Below, one piece after another: positions 1 to 5,387 of a stretch of 8,253 nt of DNA (its first letter is position 1; each line of letters begins with the position of its first letter). The notes under the pieces are model-generated. The model saw nothing but the letters and a program-made list of their open reading frames with translations, was not told the DNA's origin and did not search any database. Both the position numbers and the translations under genes were made by a program. The stretch covers positions 1 through 8,253 of the forward strand of contig JAGVOV010000103.1 of the NCBI GenBank assembly GCA_020052545.1. The letters run 5' to 3'. Source of the stretch: an archaeon (GTDB lineage Archaea > Nanobdellota > Nanobdellia > Woesearchaeales > JAGVOV01).

Positions 1-242
1 TAATGCTGATACTTATATTGGCCCTAATATTCATATCTGGATGCGCACCGATCCAAGGTGATGGTGCATGCCTTTCGGCCTGCAGAGAAAGAAACTATAC
101 AGAGGGCAGCTGCTATAAGCTCGGCGTGAGGCTCGATCCATGCGAGGCACAGTTCAATTATAAGACGATCTACAGCCAGGATGGATATTGCAAGCCAATA
201 GAGACGACAGGAATTAGCAACGCGTGCTGCTGCAGAAAATGA
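1..242 (+). CDS. Small Cys-rich lipoprotein, probably 5'-partial
   Basis: The visible 79 residues start at an ATG at base 3, but the frame is open to the window edge. The first residues are purely hydrophobic (MLILILALIFISGC) with no Lys/Arg n-region, so the true start is probably just upstream. ISGC at residues 11-14 fits a lipobox, with Cys14 as the lipidated residue of the mature protein on the outer face of the membrane. The remaining ~65 residues hold eight Cys (23, 27, 37, 47, 63, 75, 76, 77), including a CxxxC pair, a GSC and a terminal CCC. That density suggests a disulfide-stabilised miniature domain outside the cell. The stop TGA (240-242) directly abuts the stop of the convergent gene. 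No function is recognised. The lipoprotein reading is well supported; the fold is a guess. Confidence 0.65.
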   Translation, partial: MLILILALIFISGCAPIQGDGACLSACRERNYTEGSCYKLGVRLDPCEAQFNYKTIYSQDGYCKPIETTGISNACCCRK

Positions 243-500
243 TCAATGGCCATGCATCATGAAAGGATTGACTTTCTTCGGCTGCAAAAAGCGCTCGAAC
301 TTCGTCATCTTCTCACGCTTGCATTCTTTGAGGTTATGCTGGCTCTCAAATCTCTCGAAACCGCGATAAGGGCACTTAAAGCTTTCGTCAGAACAATGAT
401 TCATTATCTTGGCAAGCATAAACTGGCACGGCTCCTTCAACGGCAGCTGGCGCAGATACATGTTGAACTGTTCCTGGTCTGTCAAGAGCTTGCGCTCCAT
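243..500 (-). CDS. Small four-Cys hypothetical protein (85 aa)
   Basis: This 85-residue soluble protein is charged, with no signal peptide or membrane segment. Four Cys are spaced C25-x10-C36-x6-C43-x16-C60, with His35 next to Cys36 and His55 nearby, and aromatic/Arg residues (PYRGFERFE) between the last two Cys. The layout could bind zinc or an iron-sulfur cluster, but no known family is recognised. The minus strand was chosen because its composition is protein-like, with charged and Cys residues spread through the chain. The plus-strand frame over the same bases reads as Leu/Ala-rich shadow sequence. The ATG at 500-498 follows a plausible minus-strand TATA element at 536-529. The stop at 245-243 touches the stop of the lipoprotein gene. 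It is divergent from the NUDIX gene. Confidence 0.6.
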   Translation of the reverse strand: MERKLLTDQEQFNMYLRQLPLKEPCQFMLAKIMNHCSDESFKCPYRGFERFESQHNLKECKREKMTKFERFLQPKKVNPFMMHGH

Positions 501-528
501 GGTCCCACAAGGCTCTTGTTGGCAGTGG

Positions 529-536
529 TATATTAA
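529..536 (-). promoter_or_regulatory. Possible TATA box for the small four-Cys gene
   Basis: Read on the minus strand this is TTAATATA inside an A/T-rich run. Its first T (536) lies 36 nt before the ATG at 500, predicting a transcript start near 506-510 and a very short leader. No good Shine-Dalgarno is seen before the ATG. The palindromic TTTATAAA at 553-560 is an alternative element for this strand but would give a longer leader. Confidence 0.35.
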
Positions 537-552
537 TAATTTTCTGAATAAG

Positions 553-560
553 TTTATAAA
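553..560 (+). promoter_or_regulatory. TATA box for the NUDIX gene, leaderless start
   Basis: TTTATAAA is preceded by an A-rich GAATAAG that could serve as a BRE. The first T is 30 nt upstream of the GTG at 583, and the box centre is about 26-27 nt upstream. That is the usual archaeal TATA-to-start-site distance, so transcription should begin at or next to the GTG and the mRNA would be leaderless. Confidence 0.65.
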
Positions 561-582
561 TGGAAAGTTTCAACTAGGTCAT

Positions 583-1014
583 GTGAGACATCAGAATGTG
601 CCTGCTGTTTATCTTGTTCTTAGGAATAAAGGGAAGACGCTTCTCCTGAAAAGGCAGAACACTGGCTATCAGGACGGAAAATACAGCATGATAGCAGGCC
701 ATGTTGAGGAAGGTGAGCCGCTGACGAAAGCCCTCATCAGGGAGGCAAAAGAGGAGGCAAATCTGACATTAAGGAGAAAAGACCTTAAGCTTGTCCACGT
801 GATGCATCGCAAATCTGCAGATTATGAGAGAATTGACTTTTATTTCTTGGCAGAGAGATGGAGCGGAGAATTGAGGAATATGGAGCCGAACAAATGTAGT
901 GAAATTGCCTGGTTCTCAAAGATCCCAAAAAACACCATAAAGAATGTAAGGATAGCTCTCGGGCATATCGATAAAGGTGAGTTTTATAGCGAGCGTGACT
1001 GGTTAAATATATAA
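583..1014 (+). CDS. NUDIX hydrolase (MutT-like)
   Basis: Cytosolic hydrolase of a nucleoside diphosphate linked to another moiety; the substrate cannot be read from sequence. The 143-residue protein contains a nearly complete NUDIX box at residues 39-61: Gly39, Glu45, then REAKEEANL (53-61), where Glu54, Glu57 and Glu58 are the metal-binding and catalytic positions. The usual Gly before the last hydrophobic residue is Asn60. The C-terminal half (EPNKCSEIAWF) is typical of MutT-type proteins. The frame stays open upstream to an ATG at 409, but that would run through the divergent promoter and the opposite gene. The GTG at 583 fits both the TATA position and the normal family length of about 140 residues. 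Its stop codon lies inside the next gene's TATA box. Confidence 0.88.
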   Translation: MRHQNVPAVYLVLRNKGKTLLLKRQNTGYQDGKYSMIAGHVEEGEPLTKALIREAKEEANLTLRRKDLKLVHVMHRKSADYERIDFYFLAERWSGELRNMEPNKCSEIAWFSKIPKNTIKNVRIALGHIDKGEFYSERDWLNI

Positions 1015-1015
1015 A
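1008..1015 (+). promoter_or_regulatory. TATA box for the methyltransferase gene, overlapping the NUDIX stop
   Basis: TATATAAA lies within a longer A/T run (TTAAATATATAAAG). Its first T is exactly 30 nt before the ATG at 1038, predicting a leaderless transcript. The NUDIX stop codon TAA (1012-1014) forms part of the box. No Shine-Dalgarno is present in the 23-nt gap that follows (GTTCTGGAAAACAC and so on). Confidence 0.65.
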
Positions 1016-1037
1016 GTTCTGGAAAACACTTTTCCTC

Positions 1038-1586
1038 ATGGTGTACGAGCCGCAGGAAGACAGCTTCATGCTGCATGAGCAGGTGAAAAAGCTTGCCAGA
1101 GGCAAGGTCCTGGACATAGGCACAGGCTCAGGGATACAGGCGATGACAGCGGCAGAGAAAGCTGATGTGGCGATCGTGTTCGCGCTTGATATAGACCCTG
1201 AAGCGATAGAATACTGCAAGGAAAATGCCAAGAACGCGAAGATAAGGTTCTTCGAGAGCGACATGTTCTCCTGCCTCAAGGGGAGCAATATGAAGTTCGA
1301 TACAATCATCTTCAATCCGCCTTATCTTCCTCTGGACCCGGAATATTATGACCCTGCGCTTGATGGAGGGAAAAAAGGCCATGAAAAGCTGGAAAAGTTT
1401 TTAAAGGAGGCCCGGCAATTCCTTAATGAAAAAGGGGTAATTCTGATCGTGTTCAGCTCTCTCACCGACAAGGAGAAGGTTGACAGCATAATTGCGAGAG
1501 AGGGCTACAGAGCAGAGCAGCTCAGCAGCCAGAAGATAGCGTTTGAAGAGCTCTATTGCTACAAGATCGAAAATGGACAACCCTAG
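1038..1586 (+). CDS. HemK/Mtq2-like SAM-dependent methyltransferase
   Basis: A class I methyltransferase of 182 residues. It opens with VYEPQEDSF (2-10), the N-terminal signature of the archaeal/eukaryotic Mtq2 (N6AMT1) branch. Motif I is VLDIGTGSG (24-32), an acidic Asp51 follows the second strand, and NPPY is at 93-96, the motif that binds an amide or amino group. GGKKG at 110-114 matches the glycine-rich segment after NPPY in this family. By homology it would methylate the Gln of the GGQ motif in release factor aRF1, usually with a Trm112-like partner; no such partner gene is in the window. It lacks the N-terminal domain of bacterial PrmC, as expected for this branch. Its 3' end overlaps the next start by 14 nt. 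Family is secure; the exact substrate is inferred. Confidence 0.88.
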   Translation: MVYEPQEDSFMLHEQVKKLARGKVLDIGTGSGIQAMTAAEKADVAIVFALDIDPEAIEYCKENAKNAKIRFFESDMFSCLKGSNMKFDTIIFNPPYLPLDPEYYDPALDGGKKGHEKLEKFLKEARQFLNEKGVILIVFSSLTDKEKVDSIIAREGYRAEQLSSQKIAFEELYCYKIENGQP

Positions 1587-2292
1587 CAGAAGAGAATTTT
1601 TTAGGACAGCTTCCCTTTATCTTGGCGGCATGCTCGTTGCGCCTTCTTTGGCTTTGGCTGAGGATCTTCCTTCAGTACCAAGCGATGCTGAGCTGATTGC
1701 AAAGGCAAAGGTGAAAGATTTTTCCAATGGGATAAACCTTGAATACGATATAAATATTACGAGCTGGATCAAGGATGCAAAGGGCAGCGCTGGCTTGTAT
1801 CTTGAGGAGGAAAAAAGCAGCTTTTTTGTCAACACGATGAAGGGCAGCATAACTGCGGAGCTTGAAAAGCAGCCTCAAAAGACTGTGTATAAAGAAGGGA
1901 TTTATGGGAGAAATAATATATATGTCAAAAATGATGGAAGGTTCATCCTTGTTGATAAAGAGAGCAACCCAATACTCAGCAAGGATACAAAAGAGATCCT
2001 TTTCCAGACTGAGCTCGACGATGTGCTGACAAAGATAGGCAGATACTTCAAAGAACCCACAGATTATATCAGGATCTTTTTTGACGGCGAAAGAAAAGAG
2101 CTTTTTCCAAGGCTGTCTGGTAAGGGCAACCTATTCAGGATTTCCATGGCAATAAATGACGGCAGCATAGGCTTTGATAGCATGGAAGTCGACTTTGTGA
2201 AGAACGGCAATGTCTCAATCCCATATAAATTTAAGATAACTGGAGTTGCATATATAATTGTTCCATTTGAAGCTGTAGGTTTCATAAAATGA
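1573..2292 (+). CDS. Tat-exported protein, possibly DUF3108-like
   Basis: The start was placed at the ATG at 1573, inside the end of the methyltransferase gene. This puts a textbook twin-arginine signal at the N terminus: SRREFF (residues 5-10, Arg6-Arg7), a hydrophobic stretch at about 13-28 and ALA before Glu30 as a likely cleavage site. An upstream in-frame ATG at 1543 only adds ten residues. The mature part is about 210 residues, has no Cys and no obvious catalytic motif, and alternates short polar/hydrophobic stretches typical of beta-strands. The order of its segments (early LEYDINIT strand, middle helix before DYIRIFFDG, then paired strands) recalls bacterial DUF3108/LolA-like barrels, but that is a weak impression. 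It should fold in the cytosol and act outside the membrane. ATGA overlap with the next gene implies co-translation. Confidence 0.8.
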   Translation: MDNPSRREFFRTASLYLGGMLVAPSLALAEDLPSVPSDAELIAKAKVKDFSNGINLEYDINITSWIKDAKGSAGLYLEEEKSSFFVNTMKGSITAELEKQPQKTVYKEGIYGRNNIYVKNDGRFILVDKESNPILSKDTKEILFQTELDDVLTKIGRYFKEPTDYIRIFFDGERKELFPRLSGKGNLFRISMAINDGSIGFDSMEVDFVKNGNVSIPYKFKITGVAYIIVPFEAVGFIK

Positions 2293-2867
2293 AGTTTTTC
2301 GCCAAAGGAAAAAGAGGATTTGTCTATACCGAATTTTATAAAGGAAAGAAGATTGCGATAAAGAAGAAGAATCCTGACAGCGAGGCCTTTGGAAGGGTGC
2401 AGAACGAGGCCAGGATGCTGAAGCTGCTCAACAAGCACAAGATAGGCCCGAAGTTCATAGAGGCCGGCGATGATTTTGTCAAATATTATTTTGTCGAAGG
2501 AAAAATGATACTGGACTTTGTCGAGGTTTCTGGAAAAAAAGAAATCATCAAGACATTAAAATCAGTATTCGAGCAGTGTTATACCCTGGATAAATTAAAG
2601 ATCAACAAGGAAGAGATGCATCATCCTGTGAAGCACATAATCGTGACTAAGAGGGGCCCTGTGATGATCGATTTTGAGCGCGGCCATTTTGTGCAGAAGC
2701 CGAAAAATGTGACGCAGTTCTGCCAGTTCGTTAGAAGCATGGCAAAAACATTGATGGGCAAAGGGATTATCATAGAGCCTGAAAGCATCATGAAGCTCGC
2801 TGCACAGTATTCGAGGGAAATGAGCAGGAAGAACCTCATGGCGATATTGAAGCAGTTAATTATTTAA
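2289..2867 (+). CDS. Small predicted Ser/Thr kinase-like protein (COG2112 type)
   Basis: This 192-residue protein has the N-lobe layout of a minimal RIO/Bud32-like kinase: a glycine loop GKRGFVY (7-13), AIKKK with Lys25 as the ATP-binding lysine, and an NEAR segment with Glu40 as the helix-C glutamate. MIDFERG (126-132) holds Asp128, equivalent to the metal-binding Asp of DFG. The catalytic loop is not canonical: where HxDxxxxN is expected the sequence reads EEMHHPVKHIIV (108-119). The size and the DFERG ending fit the archaeal COG2112 family. Activity is therefore uncertain; it may bind ATP and act as a kinase with altered chemistry, or be a pseudokinase. The start overlaps the Tat protein stop as ATGA, with a weak AGGT eight bases upstream. 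It is soluble and cytosolic. Confidence 0.78.
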   Translation: MKFFAKGKRGFVYTEFYKGKKIAIKKKNPDSEAFGRVQNEARMLKLLNKHKIGPKFIEAGDDFVKYYFVEGKMILDFVEVSGKKEIIKTLKSVFEQCYTLDKLKINKEEMHHPVKHIIVTKRGPVMIDFERGHFVQKPKNVTQFCQFVRSMAKTLMGKGIIIEPESIMKLAAQYSREMSRKNLMAILKQLII

Positions 2868-2868
2868 A
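2861..2868 (+). promoter_or_regulatory. TATA box for the two-helix membrane protein, overlapping the kinase stop
   Basis: TATTTAAA has its first T exactly 30 nt before the ATG at 2891, the same spacing as the two other boxes in this cluster. The kinase stop codon TAA (2865-2867) occupies the same register of the box as the NUDIX stop does in its box. The sequence that follows (GAAAAAAACAAAGCTG) has no Shine-Dalgarno, supporting a leaderless start. Confidence 0.5.
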
Positions 2869-2890
2869 GAAAAAAACAAAGCTGATGGTT

Positions 2891-3163
2891 ATGGACGATG
2901 ATTTTTTCGTGACGTGGAAGTTCAAGTTCCTGCTGGCCTTTTTACTTACATTGATTTCAGAGCTCGGCCTCTACCTAAAATATGTGGGATCAATAGACCC
3001 TGGCTGCCAGGAGCTGCTGCCCGGCCTGAAGAAATGCGTCACAAGGACAGACTTGATATTGAACATAGCATTTTCCACGACATTCTGGATATTTGGAATT
3101 GCCCTTATCTTGATTTACATAGGCTATTATGCGCACAAGAGGCTCAGATGGATGAAGAGATAA
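2891..3163 (+). CDS. Small two-helix membrane protein
   Basis: A 90-residue protein with two predicted membrane helices at about 13-32 and 55-80. The N terminus has an acidic patch (MDDDFF) followed by Lys10 and Lys12, and the C terminus is strongly basic (KRLRWMKR), so both ends should face the cytosol. The 22-residue loop between the helices would lie outside and carries two Cys (39 and 49) that could form a disulfide. An in-frame ATG at 2885 gives two more residues; the ATG at 2891 was preferred because it sits 30 nt from a TATA box. The last 16 nt overlap the next gene. No family is recognised. The layout resembles small membrane partners or assembly factors, but nothing in the sequence proves a role. 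Confidence 0.7.
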   Translation: MDDDFFVTWKFKFLLAFLLTLISELGLYLKYVGSIDPGCQELLPGLKKCVTRTDLILNIAFSTTFWIFGIALILIYIGYYAHKRLRWMKR

Positions 3164-3369
3164 GGGAGAAAGATCATCCGATGAAGATCGAGATGCAGCG
3201 TTACATAAAAAATGCTTTTGAGAAAGGAAGAACTGAGAAAGAAATATTAAATGATGTGGGTATTTTGTGGGGTATTGGGGTGGTTAAGTCAATAATTAAG
3301 GATATCCAGACGGGCAAGCAGAGAAATTTCGCGAGTTATAAAGAGCCGCTCAATTCTGAGCGATATTAG
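3148..3369 (+). CDS. Small helical protein (73 aa), probable partner of the membrane protein
   Basis: The open frame runs back to 2914, but that part is a shadow of the membrane-protein gene. The ATG at 3148 was chosen because GAGG lies five bases upstream and it yields a soluble, charged protein. ATG 3181 is an alternative. Residues about 12-52 form two or three amphipathic helices around EMQRYIKNAFEKGRTEKEI. This helix, basic turn (KGRT), helix pattern resembles short UBA-like or helix-turn-helix repeats (I/LxxYIxxAxxKGxxxxEI) that I associate with many DPANN small proteins. It overlaps the membrane-protein gene by 16 nt, suggesting coupled translation. Its last 20 nt overlap the 3' end of atpD on the other strand. 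No membrane segment or catalytic motif is visible; function is unknown. Confidence 0.6.
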   Translation: MDEEIREKDHPMKIEMQRYIKNAFEKGRTEKEILNDVGILWGIGVVKSIIKDIQTGKQRNFASYKEPLNSERY

Positions 3370-4009
3370 CGATTTTTTCGAGCTCTTTCTTCTTGTTCTT
3401 GCCTTTTATCTTCTTTGTCCTGAACACAGTCTCTCTTTCTGCTTCTTCTAACCTTAAAGTTATGAATTTCCTGATGCGCTCCATCCTCGGGATTATCTCA
3501 AATTCAAGGGCGTTTACCCTCCTTTTCGTCTTCTCAATCTCTTCCAGAAGGCGCCTTATAGTTATCTCCACTTCAGCAGCTATGATGATATTGTCAACGA
3601 CCTTCTCATATGCCTCAGTCGCCTCATTCACGGCATTTGATGTTGTCAAAGTGCCGTAGCCGCGGTCGAACAGATCTTTTGTGGCAGCCTTCTCTGGCGT
3701 TATCTTTGGTACTACAACACCCATGATGTTCTTCGCCTGCACCCTTATGTCCGGCCTTCCTTGAATAGCGAGGGCGATGCTCTTTATTTTCAAGTCACTT
3801 TCAATGATGCGGGCAATGTTCATGTTCTCAACTGCCACGACATAATTCCCGTTGAGCTCTTGTCTTACACTTTTGCTCTCTTTCAAAACCTCAAAGAAAG
3901 CCAGGATCAATCCATCTCGCTTCTTCTTCAGCAGCTTGTGGCCGCCTTTGGCTAGGATGATCTGCCTCTTCAGCTTTATCAGTTCGCTCCTAGTCGGCTT
4001 TATATTCAT
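3350..4009 (-). CDS. atpD: A-type ATP synthase subunit D
   Basis: Subunit D is the long coiled-coil central shaft of the A1 motor; it rotates inside the A3B3 hexamer and with F passes torque to the membrane ring. The 219 residues show the family N terminus ([10 protein letters not shown], 5-14; [10 protein letters not shown], 23-32) and the C-terminal helix with RRVNALE (163-169) followed by IIPRM. Both termini are heptad-like helices, as expected for the shaft, with a smaller central domain between. The end (200-210) is very Lys-rich. Length is normal for the family. The start overlaps the B stop as ATGA, so it is the last coupled gene of the operon; no further subunit follows. Its 3' end overlaps the convergent plus-strand gene by 20 nt. 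Confidence 0.96.
   Translation of the reverse strand: MNIKPTRSELIKLKRQIILAKGGHKLLKKKRDGLILAFFEVLKESKSVRQELNGNYVVAVENMNIARIIESDLKIKSIALAIQGRPDIRVQAKNIMGVVVPKITPEKAATKDLFDRGYGTLTTSNAVNEATEAYEKVVDNIIIAAEVEITIRRLLEEIEKTKRRVNALEFEIIPRMERIRKFITLRLEEAERETVFRTKKIKGKNKKKELEKIANIAQN
3373..3413 (+). terminator. T-rich tract, possible archaeal terminator for the plus-strand cluster
   Basis: Three bases after the last plus-strand stop comes TTTTTT (3373-3378), followed by further pyrimidine clusters (CTTTCTTCTTG, CCTTTTATC). Archaeal RNA polymerase terminates at such U-rich runs without needing a hairpin. The same bases encode the Lys-rich C terminus of ATP synthase subunit D on the opposite strand, so the T-richness may simply reflect that protein sequence. 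Confidence 0.3.
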
Positions 4010-5376
4010 TTCTTCTCGACAAGATATTTGTCTTTCATCTCTGGGCTTATCCTAGCTAATTGGTCTTTCGGGAATCCTGACAATAAAAACCATGACAATA
4101 ACAACGTTTTCACGATGTCCCTGTCCTCATATTTGCCCTGCCTCACAAACTTGTCCTCGAACTCTGCGGCGAATTTCAGCAACTTCTTGTCCCTATCACT
4201 AAGAGCTTCCTCACCAACAATGGCGACAAGTCCTCTAAGATCTCGACCTTCAGCATAGTTCGCATACAATTGGTCAGAAACCTGCTTATGATCTTCTCTT
4301 GTCTTGCTCTTTCCTATGCCCAAATTCATCAGCCTTGAGAGTGAAGGCAGCACATCAATCGGAGGGTAGATGCTTTTCCTGTGCAATTCTCTTGAAAGCA
4401 CAACCTGTCCTTCTGTTATGTAGCCGGTCAGGTCTGGGATAGGATGAGTTATGTCATCTCCCACCATCGTCAATATCGGAAATTGGGTTATGCTCCCTTT
4501 CTTCCCCTTTACCATACCTGCCCTCTCGTAGATTGTGGCGAGGTCTGTGTACATGTAGCCTGGATATCCCCTTCTTCCTGGAACTTCCTCTCTTGCAGCA
4601 CCTATCTCTCTAAGGCTTTCACAGTAGTTTGTCATGTCTGTTAAAATTACAAGGACATGCGCATCTTTCTCGAAAGCAAAATATTCAGCTGCTGTCAGCG
4701 CCATCCTTGGTGTGACAAGTCGTTCAACTGCCGGGTCATCGGCAAGGTTCAGGAAAACCAAGCTTCTGTCTAACGCTCCAGTCTGCTCGAAATCCGAGAT
4801 GAATCTCTGGGCTTCCTCATTCGTGATTCCCATTGCTGCAAAGATGACGATGAACTTCTCATTCTGGCCGACAACTTTTGCCTGCCTCGCTATCTGAAGC
4901 GCAATCTCGTTGTGCGGCAGTCCTGATCCTGAGAAGATAGGCAGCTTCTGTCCTCTGACAAGAGTGTTCATGCAGTCTATCGTGCTTATCCCTGTCTGGA
5001 TGAAATCAGAAGGCTGCTGCCTTGAATATGGGTTAATGGCACTTCCGATTATGTCGAGCTTCTTCTCCGCGATTATCTCCGGTCCATCATCAATCGGCTT
5101 TCCCGCTCCATTGAAGACGCGGCCTAGCATGTCTTCGCTGACTGAAAGCTTTATGGTGTCTCCTAAGAATGTCACATGGGCATCCCTGTCGATGCCTGAA
5201 GTTCCCTCAAACACCTGCACTACAACAATGTCATCGCTTGTGTCAAGCACCTGTCCATTTTTCAGTTCGCCGTTCTGCAGCTGGATCCTGACCAGCTCAT
5301 TGTAGCCGACAGGATGGGTCTTCTCGACAAATACTAATGGCCCTGCAACCCTGCTTATTGTCTTGTATTCTTTCAT
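4006..5376 (-). CDS. atpB: A-type ATP synthase subunit B
   Basis: Subunit B is the non-catalytic nucleotide-binding partner that alternates with A in the A1 hexamer. The 456 residues begin MKEYKTIS and continue with [10 protein letters not shown] (11-20), the normal archaeal N terminus. The P-loop position reads SGSGLPHN (149-156) and lacks the Walker Lys, as is typical for B. The alpha/beta ATPase signature is [10 protein letters not shown] (338-347), followed by Arg348, the residue lent to the A-subunit active site. The frame extends to a GTG at 5385, but the ATG at 5376 was chosen because AGGTGATC lies just before it and the family starts here. The start is near the A stop (5384-5382) and the end overlaps atpD by 4 nt. 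Length is normal. Confidence 0.96.
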   Translation of the reverse strand: MKEYKTISRVAGPLVFVEKTHPVGYNELVRIQLQNGELKNGQVLDTSDDIVVVQVFEGTSGIDRDAHVTFLGDTIKLSVSEDMLGRVFNGAGKPIDDGPEIIAEKKLDIIGSAINPYSRQQPSDFIQTGISTIDCMNTLVRGQKLPIFSGSGLPHNEIALQIARQAKVVGQNEKFIVIFAAMGITNEEAQRFISDFEQTGALDRSLVFLNLADDPAVERLVTPRMALTAAEYFAFEKDAHVLVILTDMTNYCESLREIGAAREEVPGRRGYPGYMYTDLATIYERAGMVKGKKGSITQFPILTMVGDDITHPIPDLTGYITEGQVVLSRELHRKSIYPPIDVLPSLSRLMNLGIGKSKTREDHKQVSDQLYANYAEGRDLRGLVAIVGEEALSDRDKKLLKFAAEFEDKFVRQGKYEDRDIVKTLLLSWFLLSGFPKDQLARISPEMKDKYLVEKK

Positions 5377-5379
5377 TGT

Positions 5380-5387
5380 GATCACCT
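5380..5387 (-). promoter_or_regulatory. Strong Shine-Dalgarno of atpB
   Basis: On the minus strand AGGTGATC matches eight consecutive bases of the archaeal anti-SD (16S 3' end GAUCACCU). The AGGT core is 7 nt before the ATG at 5376. It overlaps the stop codon of atpA and would cover the alternative GTG at 5385, so it decides the start in favour of the ATG. Confidence 0.75.

Noticed and set aside
246..536. Plus-strand 96-residue frame over the four-Cys gene
   Set aside because: Leu/Ala-rich composition is typical of an antisense shadow; the minus-strand frame has a more convincing protein composition and its own promoter-like element.
409..582. N-terminal extension of the NUDIX frame back to the ATG at 409
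   Set aside because: It would cross the divergent promoter region and lie antisense to the four-Cys gene. The residues are not NUDIX-like, and the TATA box points to the GTG at 583.
2251..2258. TATATAAT as a separate promoter for the kinase-like gene
   Set aside because: The predicted start would be near 2277-2281, giving a short leader that neither begins at the ATG nor carries an SD. The ATGA overlap with the upstream gene explains expression better.
2914..3147. Upstream part of the frame leading into the 73-residue helical protein
   Set aside because: It is out of frame over the clearly membrane-spanning protein gene and shows no coherent pattern; the true start is taken as the ATG at 3148.
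5378..5385. Palindrome GTGATCAC as an operator
   Set aside because: It is explained by the overlap of the Shine-Dalgarno AGGTGATC with the atpA stop; palindromy follows from the GATC core.
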